Shown: positions 25,264 through 34,550, counted from the stretch's first letter. The stretch: DNA of 49,917 nucleotides from CAVXAE01 sp044225565 (GCA_044225565.1 JBGAIL010000009.1:1-49917); one strand, 5' to 3'. A program made the numbers and translations. The notes: generated by a model from the letters alone, not told the origin.

Positions 25264-26408
25264 ACGTTCCGACTCCGGGCAAACCCAAGAAATCCGTCGC
25301 GCTCTCGGGCGTGACCGCCGGCAACACCGCCCTGTGCACGGTGGGCCGCACCGGCAACGACCTGCACTATCGCGGCTACGACATCCTGGAGATCGCCGAG
25401 CGCTGCGAGTTCGAGGAGATCGCCTTCCTGCTCGTGCACGGCAAGCTGCCGAACAAGGCGGAGCTCGCCGGGTATCGCGCCAAGTTGAAGAGCCTGCGGG
25501 GCCTGCCGGTCGCCGTGCGCACGGCCCTCGAGTCGCTGCCGGCCGCTTCGCATCCCATGGACGTGTTGCGCACCGGCGTCTCGACGCTCGGCTGCGCGCT
25601 GCCGGAAAAGGAAGACCACAACGGCTCGGGCGCGCGGGACATCGTGGACCGGCTCGTCGCCTCGCTGGGCTCGATGCTCACGTACTGGTACCACTACAGT
25701 CATTCCGGTCACCGCATCCAGGTGGAAACGGAAGACGACTCCGTCGGCGGGCATTTCCTGCACCTGCTGCACCGGCGTTCGCCGCCGGAATCCTGGGTGC
25801 GCGCGATGCACACCTCGCTCACGCTCTATGCGGAGCACGAATTCAACGCGTCCACGTTCGCCGCCCGGGTGATCGCCGGCACCGGCTCGGACATGTATTC
25901 CTGCATCACCGGCGCCATCGGCGCGCTGCGCGGCCCCAAGCACGGCGGCGCGAACGAAGTGGCGTTCGACATCCAGAGCCGCTACGACAGTGCGGATGCC
26001 GCGGAAGCGGACATCCGCGCGCGGGTGGCCAACAAGGAAGTGATCATCGGCTTCGGTCATCCGGTGTACACGGTCTCCGATCCGCGCAATCAGGTGATCA
26101 AGGGCGTCGCGCAGCGGCTGGCGAAGGAAGCCGGCGACATGAAGCGCTTCGACATCGCCGCCCGCATCGAAGCCACCATGGCCGATGCGAAGAAGATGTT
26201 CCCCAACCTCGACTGGTTCTCCGCCGTCTCGTACAACCAGATGGGCATACCCACCGCAATGTTCACGCCGCTCTTCGTCATCGCGCGAACCACCGGTTGG
26301 GGCGCGCACGTCATCGAGCAGCGCGAGGACGGCAAGATCATCCGCCCGGCGGCCAACTACGTCGGCCCCGAAGACCAGAAATTCGTTCCCATCGAGAAGC
26401 GGGCCTGA
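25260..26408 (+). CDS. prpC: 2-methylcitrate synthase PrpC
   Basis: PrpC condenses propionyl-CoA with oxaloacetate. The 382-residue citrate-synthase-family protein begins NVPTPGKPKKSVALSGVTAG and has GNDLHYRGYDILEIAE, typical of methylcitrate synthases. The catalytic His and Asp are found in GPKHGGANEVAF, GFGHPVYTVSDPR and NLDWFSAVSYNQMGI. It overlaps prpB by 4 nt and precedes prpD by 36 nt, so the three form an operon. Confidence 0.96.
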   Translation: MNVPTPGKPKKSVALSGVTAGNTALCTVGRTGNDLHYRGYDILEIAERCEFEEIAFLLVHGKLPNKAELAGYRAKLKSLRGLPVAVRTALESLPAASHPMDVLRTGVSTLGCALPEKEDHNGSGARDIVDRLVASLGSMLTYWYHYSHSGHRIQVETEDDSVGGHFLHLLHRRSPPESWVRAMHTSLTLYAEHEFNASTFAARVIAGTGSDMYSCITGAIGALRGPKHGGANEVAFDIQSRYDSADAAEADIRARVANKEVIIGFGHPVYTVSDPRNQVIKGVAQRLAKEAGDMKRFDIAARIEATMADAKKMFPNLDWFSAVSYNQMGIPTAMFTPLFVIARTTGWGAHVIEQREDGKIIRPAANYVGPEDQKFVPIEKRA

Positions 26409-26444
26409 GCGCCCGCTTTCCCTGCACCACCGAAAGCCGAACTG

Positions 26445-27896
26445 ATGTCCGCACACGATTACAAGTCCGCGCAGCGTCCCGCACCCGACGATGTGCTCGT
26501 CGCCATTGCCGACTACGCGAGCAGCTACTCCATCAACAGCCCACAGGCCTACGACACTGCGCGTTACTGCCTCATGGATACGCTCGCATGCGGCTTCCAG
26601 GCGTTGAAGTATCCGGCGTGCACGAAGCTGCTCGGCCCCGTGGTGCCGGGTGCAGTGATGCCGGGCGGCGCGCGCGTGCCGGGCACTTCCTACGAGCTCG
26701 ATCCGGTGCAGGGCGCGTTCAACATCGGCGCGATGGTTCGCTGGCTCGATTTCAACGACACCTGGCTGGCCGCGGAATGGGGCCACCCCTCGGACAATCT
26801 CGGCGGCATCCTGGCGGTGGCGGACTACCTCTCGCGCAAGGCCGTCATGGAAGGCAGGAAGCCGCTCACGGTGCGGGACGTGCTCACCGGAATGATCAAG
26901 GCGCACGAGATCCAGGGCGTGCTGGCGCTCGAGAACAGCTACAACCGGGTCGGGCTCGACCACGTCATCCTGGTGCGCGTCGCCTCCACTGCAGTGGTCA
27001 CGGCAATGCTCGGCGGCACGCGTGAGCAGGTCATCAATGCGGTTTCAAATGCCTGGATCGACGGCGGCGCGCTGCGCACGTATCGCCATGCGCCGAACAC
27101 AGGTTCGCGCAAGAGCTGGGCGGCAGGCGATGCCACCTCGCGCGCCGTGCGCCACGCGCTCATCGCGCTCACGGGCGAGATGGGCTACCCCTCCGCGCTC
27201 ACCGCGAAGACCTGGGGCTTCTACGACGTGCTCTTCAAAGGCAAGCCGTTCTCGCTGCCGCAACCTTTCGGCAGCTACGTGATGGAGAACGTGCTGTTCA
27301 AGATCTCCTTCCCCGCCGAGTTCCACGCTCAGACGGCCGTGGAATGCGCGATGACGCTGCATCCCCAGGTGAAGGATCGCATCGCGGACATCGAGCGCAT
27401 CGTGATCGAGACGCAGGAGCCGGGCGTGCGCATCATCGACAAGACCGGGCCGCTCGCGAACCCGGCGGACCGCGATCATTGCATCCAGTACATGGTGGCG
27501 ATCCCGCTGATCTTCGGCCGCCTCACGGCCGAGGATTACGAAGACAGGATTGCCGCGGACCCGCGCGTCGATGGCCTGCGCTCGAAGATGGAAGTGCGCG
27601 AGAACGCCACGTTCACGCAGGAATACTACGCGTCGGACAAGCGTTACATCGGCAACGCCGTGCAGGTGTTCTTCCGCGACGGCTCGTCCACGCCGCGCGT
27701 GCAGGTGGATTTCCCCATCGGCCACCGCAAGCGCCGCGAGGAAGGCATGCCGGTGCTGGTGAAGAAGTTCGAGTCCTCGGTCGCCGCCTGCTTCAAGGAG
27801 AAGCAGGCAGCCCAGATCCTCGCCGCCTTCGCGGATGCGAAGAAGCTCGACGCCCTGCCGGTGAACGAGCTCATGGCGACGATGGTGACGAACTGA
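26445..27896 (+). CDS. prpD: 2-methylcitrate dehydratase PrpD
   Basis: An MmgE/PrpD-family dehydratase of 483 residues that turns 2-methylcitrate into 2-methyl-cis-aconitate. Family stretches include ARYCLMDTLACGFQALKYPA, VRWLDFNDTWLAAEWGHPSDN with LGGILAVADYL, and AEFHAQTAVECAM with TLHP. It is the last gene of prpBCD. The acnD/prpF alternative route is not present here. There is no prpR-type activator adjacent, so regulation cannot be read from context. Confidence 0.95.
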   Translation: MSAHDYKSAQRPAPDDVLVAIADYASSYSINSPQAYDTARYCLMDTLACGFQALKYPACTKLLGPVVPGAVMPGGARVPGTSYELDPVQGAFNIGAMVRWLDFNDTWLAAEWGHPSDNLGGILAVADYLSRKAVMEGRKPLTVRDVLTGMIKAHEIQGVLALENSYNRVGLDHVILVRVASTAVVTAMLGGTREQVINAVSNAWIDGGALRTYRHAPNTGSRKSWAAGDATSRAVRHALIALTGEMGYPSALTAKTWGFYDVLFKGKPFSLPQPFGSYVMENVLFKISFPAEFHAQTAVECAMTLHPQVKDRIADIERIVIETQEPGVRIIDKTGPLANPADRDHCIQYMVAIPLIFGRLTAEDYEDRIAADPRVDGLRSKMEVRENATFTQEYYASDKRYIGNAVQVFFRDGSSTPRVQVDFPIGHRKRREEGMPVLVKKFESSVAACFKEKQAAQILAAFADAKKLDALPVNELMATMVTN

Positions 27897-27911
27897 GACT
27901 GGCGTGGCGAC

Positions 27912-27943
27912 GCCGGCCCGGCAGCTGAAGCTTCCGGGCCGGC
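27912..27943. terminator. Hairpin between convergent prpD and TonB receptor genes
   Basis: A perfect 10-bp GC-only stem (GCCGGCCCGG at 27912-27921, CCGGGCCGGC at 27934-27943) with a 12-nt loop lies in the 59-nt gap between two convergent genes. No U-tract follows on either strand. Position and strength suggest a bidirectional terminator or a 3'-end stabilising structure. Confidence 0.65.
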
Positions 27944-27955
27944 AGTCCGCCCAAG

Positions 27956-30769
27956 CTACATCCCGAAGCGATAGCTCGCCTGCAGGTAGAAGCTGCGGCC
28001 CACTGCGTCGTACCAGGAATAGTCGTAGTACGGATAGCTGGCCGTCGGATCCCGTCTCGGATCCTTGTCGAACAGGTTGTTCACGACGATCGACAGGGTC
28101 ATCTGGTCGTTGAAATCGTACTGTCCCGAGGCGTTGAAGAGAGTGAACGCCTTGAGCCACTGATCCTGATCGGAATTCGGGATCCGCGCGATGCGGCGGC
28201 CATGAACGTTCGCGCTGAACGGCCCTTTGCTCCAACCAACGTTTGCGGTGGCCTTGCTGCGCGGCAGGTAATACGAACGGTTCGCCTCCAGCACGAGCTG
28301 ATCCTCGAGTGGGTCTCCGGGAAACTGCCGGACGTCGAAAGTCTTCACGTACGTGAAAGTACCGCTCGCGCTCAACCGGCCGATCGCCGTCTCGAGGCTG
28401 TAGTGGACGGCCGCATCGTACCCCGACGTCTTGGAGGTGGAGATGTTGATGGGATTGACGGACACCCCCAGCAGCCGGCCCTCGAACGGCCCGGCGCCAT
28501 AGCGCTGCACGCGCGAGATGGCGTCCTGGCAGATGGCGCTGTTGATGTCGAGCTCGCCGAACGTGCAATTGGCCTCGAGGCGCAGGATGTCGTCGACGCG
28601 CTGGTCGCGCACTTCGTTCTTCAGCGTGATGCGCCAGAAGTCGAGCGACACGTCGAAGTTGCGGATGGGCGACCAGACGAAGCCCACGCCGAAGGAATTG
28701 CTGGTCTCGGACTTGAGGCTCGGATTGCCCGTGCGGGTACGCAGGATGCCGAACTCATAGTCGTCCTCGCAGTCGCTCGCCGAGGAGCCGGGTGCCTCGG
28801 TAAGACAGGTGACGTAGTCGATGCCGCTCGGATGCGTGTAGTCCGGTTGTGAATAAACGTAGTGCAGGTCCGGCGCGCGGAAGCTCGTGCCGTAGCTGCT
28901 GCGCAGCAGCAGCGTCTGCACGGGCCTCAGCTCGAGGCCTGCGTTGTAAGTAAACCGGTTGTCGCTGCTGTCCTTGAACTTGTAGTTGTCGTAGCGGCCC
29001 GCCGTGCTCAGCTGCAGCATGCTGAAGATCGGAATGCGCAGCTCCGCACCGGTGCCCCAGTGATCCCGCTTGCCGTGGCCGTCGCCGCTCTTCCAGGCGT
29101 AGTAGTAATAATTCTCGAGAATCAGCGGATCCGGGTTCAGCTTGTACGCCTGGCTGCCCACCTCCGCGATCGCAGCGAAGCCGACCGGTCCCGCGGGCAG
29201 CTCGAACAGCGCCGGCTTGCTGACGGTGAACGATAGATTGTCGTTGCGCGAGCGTGGGAAGGCGTCGATCCTCGCGGAGATCGCGTCGTACTGCGCTTCC
29301 GTCAACGGCGTGTAGAAGCGATCGAGGTCGAGCTCGAAGATCGGATAGCCGCTGTCGGGATCGGTGCCGAGCTGGGGGCCCATGAAGTAGTCGTTCGCGA
29401 GGTCCGTAACGACGCGCGGCCAGCTCACTTTCGTCAGGTATTCCGAATGGTTGAAGGCGAGCTCGTAGCTCCAGTCGCCGCCGAGCGTCCCCTTGATGCC
29501 CGGAGTGATGCTCAGCGTGTGCTCACGGGTGGTGACCATGTTCTCCGTGAGCGGACCCATCTCCTCGGGTGAGAACTGGCGCTGCAGGTCGACGATGAGG
29601 CCGAACCCCTGGTCGAAGTAGGCGCCGTCCTCCAGGCCGTTGCGGTTGAGATAGCCCCAGGGCTGCACGTCCTTGAAGCTCTTGACCTTGCCACGGCCGA
29701 CCTGGATGTCGGTGAACAGCTGATGCGTGCCGTCGCCGAGCGAGTAGTTGAGCGAAGCGTAGAGGTTCGCGGCGCGGCGCTGGCTCTCGATGGTGCCGTA
29801 GCCGTAGGACTCGTCGCTGCCGCAATAGTGGCCGGGCAGGTAGTCCCCGAGGTCGTCGTCGTAGTAGCCGTATTGCGGCCGCGTGGCCCAGTACGTGGTG
29901 CCGCCGTTCTGGGCGGCGAGCGCGGCGCACCGTTCCTGGCCCGGGTCGAGATACGCCACGGCATCGAAGTCCTCGATGAGATAGGCGCGGCGCGCCACGG
30001 CGTCTGCGGGCGAGGCGAGGCTCGGGTCGTCCTTGGCTGAATCCTGGATGCTGCGCTGGTAGCCCCACAGCGGCTTCTTGTCCAGCAGCTCGATGCCGAA
30101 CACCGCATCGAAGTTGCCGCGCGAGAAGCCGGAGGACATCATGAGGCGCTGCGAACCGCCACCACCGTGCTCGGTGAAGCCGTAGCGGTAGTCGATGGTG
30201 GTGCCTTCCACCTTCTTCTTCAGATTGAAATTGATGACGCCCGCGACCGCGTCCGAGCCGTAGATGGCCGATGCGCCGGCGCTCAGGACCTCGACGCTCT
30301 CGATCATGCCGAGCGGGATGTTGGAGATGTCGGTGAAGTTGCTCTGCGCATTGAGCGGCAACGGGAAGTCCGCGATGCGACGCCCGTTCACCAGCACCAG
30401 CGTGTGGCCGGGGCCGAGGCCGCGCAGGTCGACCTGCTCGGCGCCCGGCGTGAAATCGGAACCGTTGTAGTCCTGCTGGCTCTGGGTGGCGCCGGTGTTC
30501 TGCGAGACGGACTTCAGCACGTCGGGCACGCTGACGAGGCCACTTGCCTTGATCTGGTCCGCCGTGATGACAGTGACGGGCGAGGGACCTTCCTTCTGCA
30601 CGCGCGGGGGATGCGCGAGCCGAGCACCACGATTTCTCCGACGTCCTCCTCGGCGGCGGGCTGAAGGCTGCGGCCCGTCCGATGCGTTCTGCGCGAGCGC
30701 AGGCGTTGCATCGAACAGACGAAACGTTCCGACAAGTAGCGCGAAGGCGACCGTGCCTGCTCTTTTCAT
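27956..30769 (-). CDS. TonB-dependent receptor of the cyanophycin-type locus (N-terminal double frameshift)
   Basis: An outer-membrane transporter of 937 residues with a signal peptide (MKRAGTVAFALLVGTFRLFD to about residue 31) and no STN domain. The plug starts at SPVTVITADQIKASGLVSVP and includes LRGLGPGHTLVLVNGRRIAD; the barrel ends in YLQASYRFGM. Between 30600 and 30668 the expected TonB-box stretch AAEEDVGEIVVLGSRIPR is found in another frame, while the gene's own frame reads an Arg-rich string. Two compensating indels are therefore present, either sequencing errors or a real lesion over the TonB box. It is divergent from the cyanophycinase fusion with 91 nt between starts, so it probably imports the substrate or the released beta-aspartyl products (inference). 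Confidence 0.9.
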   Translation of the reverse strand: MKRAGTVAFALLVGTFRLFDATPALAQNASDGPQPSARRRGGRRRNRGARLAHPPRVQKEGPSPVTVITADQIKASGLVSVPDVLKSVSQNTGATQSQQDYNGSDFTPGAEQVDLRGLGPGHTLVLVNGRRIADFPLPLNAQSNFTDISNIPLGMIESVEVLSAGASAIYGSDAVAGVINFNLKKKVEGTTIDYRYGFTEHGGGGSQRLMMSSGFSRGNFDAVFGIELLDKKPLWGYQRSIQDSAKDDPSLASPADAVARRAYLIEDFDAVAYLDPGQERCAALAAQNGGTTYWATRPQYGYYDDDLGDYLPGHYCGSDESYGYGTIESQRRAANLYASLNYSLGDGTHQLFTDIQVGRGKVKSFKDVQPWGYLNRNGLEDGAYFDQGFGLIVDLQRQFSPEEMGPLTENMVTTREHTLSITPGIKGTLGGDWSYELAFNHSEYLTKVSWPRVVTDLANDYFMGPQLGTDPDSGYPIFELDLDRFYTPLTEAQYDAISARIDAFPRSRNDNLSFTVSKPALFELPAGPVGFAAIAEVGSQAYKLNPDPLILENYYYYAWKSGDGHGKRDHWGTGAELRIPIFSMLQLSTAGRYDNYKFKDSSDNRFTYNAGLELRPVQTLLLRSSYGTSFRAPDLHYVYSQPDYTHPSGIDYVTCLTEAPGSSASDCEDDYEFGILRTRTGNPSLKSETSNSFGVGFVWSPIRNFDVSLDFWRITLKNEVRDQRVDDILRLEANCTFGELDINSAICQDAISRVQRYGAGPFEGRLLGVSVNPINISTSKTSGYDAAVHYSLETAIGRLSASGTFTYVKTFDVRQFPGDPLEDQLVLEANRSYYLPRSKATANVGWSKGPFSANVHGRRIARIPNSDQDQWLKAFTLFNASGQYDFNDQMTLSIVVNNLFDKDPRRDPTASYPYYDYSWYDAVGRSFYLQASYRFGM

Positions 30770-30860
30770 GAATCCCCCCTGGCGGCAAGATGTGCTCAGC
30801 CTGAAATCGAGCCGCAATTAGAATCCGAAGCGGCGCAAATGGCAAAGAGGAAATGTACTC

Positions 30861-32813
30861 ATGAGCATCTTCCGGCTGACGGCGTTCGTACTTGTTGCTT
30901 TCTCACTACTGAACGGTCGTTTAGCGGTGGGCGCCGAGAGCGCTGCATCCGGCTACGACTATTACTCGATCGGGGACATCAGCACCCCGACGCCCCGCAA
31001 GCCGCAGATGGGCCTCATGCTCATGGGAGGAGGCGGCTGGGCGAAGGATGCGTTCCGCTGGCTCGTGGAGAAAGGCGGCGGCGGCCATTTCGTGATCCTG
31101 CGTGCCTCCGGCGCGGATGAACTGCAGAAGGAGCTCTACCACGACATCGGCGGCGTCGCATCGGCGGAAACACTGGTCTTCAGCAATCGCAAGGCCGCGA
31201 GCGACCCCCGTGTCCTCGAGATCGTCCGGCGCGCGGATGGCATCTTCCTCGCGGGTGGCGATCAGTCGAACTACGTACGTTACTGGAAAGGCACGCCGCT
31301 CAACAAGGCGCTCGATGCGCACGTGCGCGCCGGCAAGCCAATCGGCGGCAGCAGCGCGGGCCTCGCGATCCTCGGCGGCTACAGCTATGGCGCGATGGAC
31401 GGCGGCAGTCTCACCTCGAAGAGCGCGCTCGCCGATCCCATGGGGCCCGAGGTCACGCTCGTGCAGAATTTCCTGCACTTCCCCTATCTCGCCAACGTGA
31501 TCACGGACAGCCACTTCGGCGCGCGCCAGCGGCTCGGGCGCCTTCTCGTGTTCATCGCGCGGCTTGCGAAAAAAGAGCGGAACATCTCGATCACCGGTAT
31601 CGGCATCGACGAGAACACGGCGCTGTGCATCGACGCGCAGGGCGTGGGCCGCGTCTTCACCGGCAGCCACGGCAACGCGTGGCTGGCGCGCCCGATGCGC
31701 GCGGCAGATCGTATCGTCGCGGGCCAGCCGCTCGAATTTCGCTCGGTGCCGGTCACGGGCATCGGACCCGGCAGCTCGATCGATCTCGAGACCTTCGAAG
31801 TGCAGCGCCCCGCGTTCCAGGTGATCGCCGATGCGAGCGGCGGCACGCTGCAGATGCGGCTGCCCGCGGATGCGCGCTGGTCGCTCGCCATTCACGGCGG
31901 CGCAGGCGTCATCGAGAAAGGCGAGCTGAGCGCGGAACAGGAGGCGGAATATCGCAAAGGCCTGGACGCGGCGCTCGAAGCCGGCGCGAAAGTGCTGCGC
32001 ACGGGCGGCTCGAGCGTGGATGCGGTGGAAGCCGCGATCCGCGTGCTCGAGGACGATCCCAATTTCAATGCGGGGCGCGGTGCTGTCTTCACCGCCGATG
32101 GCCGCAACGAGCTCGACGCTTCCATCATGTACGGCGCCGATCGTGCGGCCGGCGCCGTGGCAGGCGTCACCCGTACGAAGAATCCCATCTCGCTCGCCCG
32201 CGCGGTGATGGATCACTCACCGCACGTCATGCTCGCGAGAGATGGCGCGGATGCGTTCTCCAGGGAGAAAGGCCTCGAGCAGGTCGATCCCGCCTATTTC
32301 CGCACGGAGAAGCGCTGGAAGGAGCTGGAGGAATGGCGCAAGGAGCAGCGTCTCTCATCCATCGACCGCACACACCTCTTCGGCACGGTGGGCGCCGTGG
32401 CGCTCGATGCCTACGGCCATCTCGCAGCGGGCACTTCCACGGGCGGCCTCACCGGAAAGCAGTGGGGACGCATCGGCGATTCGCCCGTGATCGGTGCGGG
32501 AACCTATGCCGCGGACGGCATCTGCGCCGTCTCGGGCACCGGCACCGGCGAGTATTTCATTCGCGCTTCCGCGGGGCGGCAGACTTGCGACCGCATTTCC
32601 TGGAAGGGCGAGAGCGTGCAGGCCGCCCTGGATGACACCATCGCCGACATCGGCAGCCTGGGTGGCGACGGCGGCCTCATCGGAATGGATGCCGCCGGCC
32701 GGCCCGCGTTCTCCATGAACACCTCGGGCATGTATCGCGGCTGGGTGAGCTCGCAGCTTGGGGCGACGACAGCGATCTATGCAGACGAGCGCCAAGGGAC
32801 AACCGGGCACTGA
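30861..32813 (+). CDS. Secreted cyanophycinase-isoaspartyl peptidase fusion enzyme
   Basis: A 650-residue two-domain hydrolase with a signal peptide (about residues 1-25). Domain 1 (about 45-330) is peptidase S51, cyanophycinase type. It has the nucleophile elbow GGSSAG with Ser165, FLAGGDQSNYV before it, and ITDSHFGARQRLGRLLVFIARL after it, the segment with the conserved His and Arg. Domain 2 (about 340-640) is the plant-type asparaginase/isoaspartyl peptidase Ntn fold: HGGAG from His345, GRGAVFTADGRNELDASIM, the autocleavage/nucleophile Thr509 in LFGTVGAVALDAYGHLAAG with TSTGG, and GRIGDSPVIGAGTYA. Cyanophycinase releases beta-Asp-Arg from cyanophycin and isoaspartyl peptidase splits beta-Asp-Arg, so one chain could do both steps. 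The ATG at 30861 has GAGG upstream. It is divergent from a TonB receptor and 14 nt before an AraC regulator. Confidence 0.88.
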   Translation: MSIFRLTAFVLVAFSLLNGRLAVGAESAASGYDYYSIGDISTPTPRKPQMGLMLMGGGGWAKDAFRWLVEKGGGGHFVILRASGADELQKELYHDIGGVASAETLVFSNRKAASDPRVLEIVRRADGIFLAGGDQSNYVRYWKGTPLNKALDAHVRAGKPIGGSSAGLAILGGYSYGAMDGGSLTSKSALADPMGPEVTLVQNFLHFPYLANVITDSHFGARQRLGRLLVFIARLAKKERNISITGIGIDENTALCIDAQGVGRVFTGSHGNAWLARPMRAADRIVAGQPLEFRSVPVTGIGPGSSIDLETFEVQRPAFQVIADASGGTLQMRLPADARWSLAIHGGAGVIEKGELSAEQEAEYRKGLDAALEAGAKVLRTGGSSVDAVEAAIRVLEDDPNFNAGRGAVFTADGRNELDASIMYGADRAAGAVAGVTRTKNPISLARAVMDHSPHVMLARDGADAFSREKGLEQVDPAYFRTEKRWKELEEWRKEQRLSSIDRTHLFGTVGAVALDAYGHLAAGTSTGGLTGKQWGRIGDSPVIGAGTYAADGICAVSGTGTGEYFIRASAGRQTCDRISWKGESVQAALDDTIADIGSLGGDGGLIGMDAAGRPAFSMNTSGMYRGWVSSQLGATTAIYADERQGTTGH

Positions 32814-32827
32814 GCCGCCGCCCGCGC

Positions 32828-33961
32828 ATGAACGCTTACGACGCGTGGGCGCTCGCAACCGCCGCTTTCGTGATCGGGCTGGCCGTCATGGCCGCCTTGC
32901 AGATCGTCATGCACCGCGAGCCCGGCGCCGCCCGCACCTGGCTGCTCCTGTTGATCTGTGCATCCGCGCTCAGCAGCCTGGGTGATCTCACGCTTCACCT
33001 GCATGCGGACTCCCTTCGACGCTGGCTCGAGCCATTCGCCACTTCCGCGTTGACGCTACTGGGCCCGGCCGTCTGGCTATACGTCCAGGGGCTCACGCAA
33101 CCGGAGTCCGCGGCGCGCGGAGCGTTTCGAAGAAGCTGGACGCACGCCTTGCCTGCCGTGCTGGTGCTGATGCTGCTGCTCGCGGGCGCCGCGATGGGGC
33201 CCGTCGAGCCGGGCGCGGAGCGTCGCTCCCTCGGTGATGTGTTCGCCCTGCTTCCCATCGCCGCGCAGCTCGCGATCTACGGTATCGCGCTGGCCCGGCA
33301 CCTGCGCCGGCTGCAGGCACGAGTCGAGCAGCAGTATTCCGACCTTTCCCGTCGCACGTTGCGCTGGGTCTGGGGCGTGATGGCCTTGTATGCGCTGGTG
33401 TTCGTCGCGTGGATCGCCACCTGGACCTGGCCCATCGCGCTCTCCGATCTGCTCACCAACGCGCTGATGGCCATCGTCGTCGCCTGGCTCGCGCTGTTCG
33501 GGCTCGAGCAGGAGGAGATCCCGCTCACGGCGGGCAATCCGGAGAGCGAACCGCCCGAAGTCCCGCCCCGCTATCGCAAGGCGAGACTGGGTGGGGAACA
33601 GGTCGAGGACCTCCGTCGACAGCTGCAGACCCTCATGCAGGACGACAAGCCTCACCTCGAGTCGGACCTCACCCTGGGGCAGCTCGCGGCACGCGCCGGG
33701 GTGACTGCGCATCAGCTCTCCCAGTACCTGTCGCTACACGAGAACCGCTCGTTCTACGAATACATCAACGACTGGCGGGTGGCGGCGGTCAAGGCGACCC
33801 TGGCCCGGCCGCAATCGGCGAGGCGCCCGCTGCTCGAGATCGCGCTCGAATGCGGGTTCGGCTCCAAGTCGACGTTCAACGCCGTGTTCAAGCGCGCCAC
33901 CGGCATGAGCCCGACGGAGTACCGCGAGGGCCTGCCGGGCACGGCAGCCCGCGACGCCTAG
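32828..33961 (+). CDS. Membrane-bound AraC-family transcriptional regulator
   Basis: The 377-residue protein has an N-terminal half of six to seven membrane helices (residues about 5-230) and a cytoplasmic C-terminal AraC/XylS DNA-binding domain (about 275-370). The first helix-turn-helix is LTLGQLAARAGVTAHQLSQYLS, and the second is LLEIALECGFGSKSTFNAVF with the AraC signature KRATGMSPTEYRE. Regulators with this layout sense signals at the membrane. It starts 14 nt after the cyanophycinase fusion and is likely co-transcribed with it, so the fusion gene and the receptor are its probable targets (inference). Confidence 0.9.
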   Translation: MNAYDAWALATAAFVIGLAVMAALQIVMHREPGAARTWLLLLICASALSSLGDLTLHLHADSLRRWLEPFATSALTLLGPAVWLYVQGLTQPESAARGAFRRSWTHALPAVLVLMLLLAGAAMGPVEPGAERRSLGDVFALLPIAAQLAIYGIALARHLRRLQARVEQQYSDLSRRTLRWVWGVMALYALVFVAWIATWTWPIALSDLLTNALMAIVVAWLALFGLEQEEIPLTAGNPESEPPEVPPRYRKARLGGEQVEDLRRQLQTLMQDDKPHLESDLTLGQLAARAGVTAHQLSQYLSLHENRSFYEYINDWRVAAVKATLARPQSARRPLLEIALECGFGSKSTFNAVFKRATGMSPTEYREGLPGTAARDA

Positions 33962-34083
33962 ACCGGCTCCGGCCCAATCCTTCGTCCCGCCCCGTGGGAC
34001 GGGTCCGGCTGGATGGGCGCGGACGACGCCCTGCGGCCGCACGCTCAACCTGACGGCACTTCAACTCACCCAGAGGTGCTTTC

Positions 34084-34539
34084 ATGGCCCCATCCCTTCG
34101 CTCATGGTTTCTCCTTCCGCTGCCTGCCGTCGTCGCGGGGTGCACGTCACTCGGCTTCTCGCAGCTTCCCGGACCCACCGAGACCGCCCGCCTGATGCTG
34201 CCCCATCCGGCGACGCTGACGTGTGAAGCCGTGTCGGCCGCGCTGCAGGACCTGAGCCTCGCCCGGATTGACGCCGGCCGCTCCCCGTCCGACGAGGGCT
34301 GCACCGTGGAAGCCCAACGAACCACGCGTTGGTGGAAGCTGGGAGACGACGGCGAACGCCTGCTCGTCCGGGTCGCTTCCATGGCTGGCGGGAGTGAAGT
34401 CTCCGTGTCTTCCCGTCGGGCCGCACCGGGCCAGATCTGGACGCGGCGCTCGGCCGAGGCGTTGCTCGACCGGATCCAGGCGAGGGCGGATGCGCCAGCG
34501 ACGTCCCCGTCCCACGACGATGCCAGCCGTGGAAGCTGA
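34084..34539 (+). CDS. Putative lipoprotein of unknown function
   Basis: The 151-residue product has a lipoprotein signal peptide with a lipobox ending at VVAGC (Cys about residue 20), so it should be lipid-anchored. The mature part has a compact region with TCEAVSAALQDLSLARID and TRRSAEALLDRIQARAD. I do not recognise a family. It precedes the serine hydrolase by 11 nt on the same strand. The last 20 residues are Ser/Asp-rich and likely disordered. Confidence 0.65.
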   Translation: MAPSLRSWFLLPLPAVVAGCTSLGFSQLPGPTETARLMLPHPATLTCEAVSAALQDLSLARIDAGRSPSDEGCTVEAQRTTRWWKLGDDGERLLVRVASMAGGSEVSVSSRRAAPGQIWTRRSAEALLDRIQARADAPATSPSHDDASRGS

Positions 34540-34550
34540 AGGGAGCCCGC

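Noticed and set aside
28344..28357. Palindrome TTCACGTACGTGAA as a parS-like site
   Set aside because: It differs from the parS consensus by the central insertion of two bases, lies inside the receptor coding sequence and reads as ordinary codons. I saw no true parS by eye.
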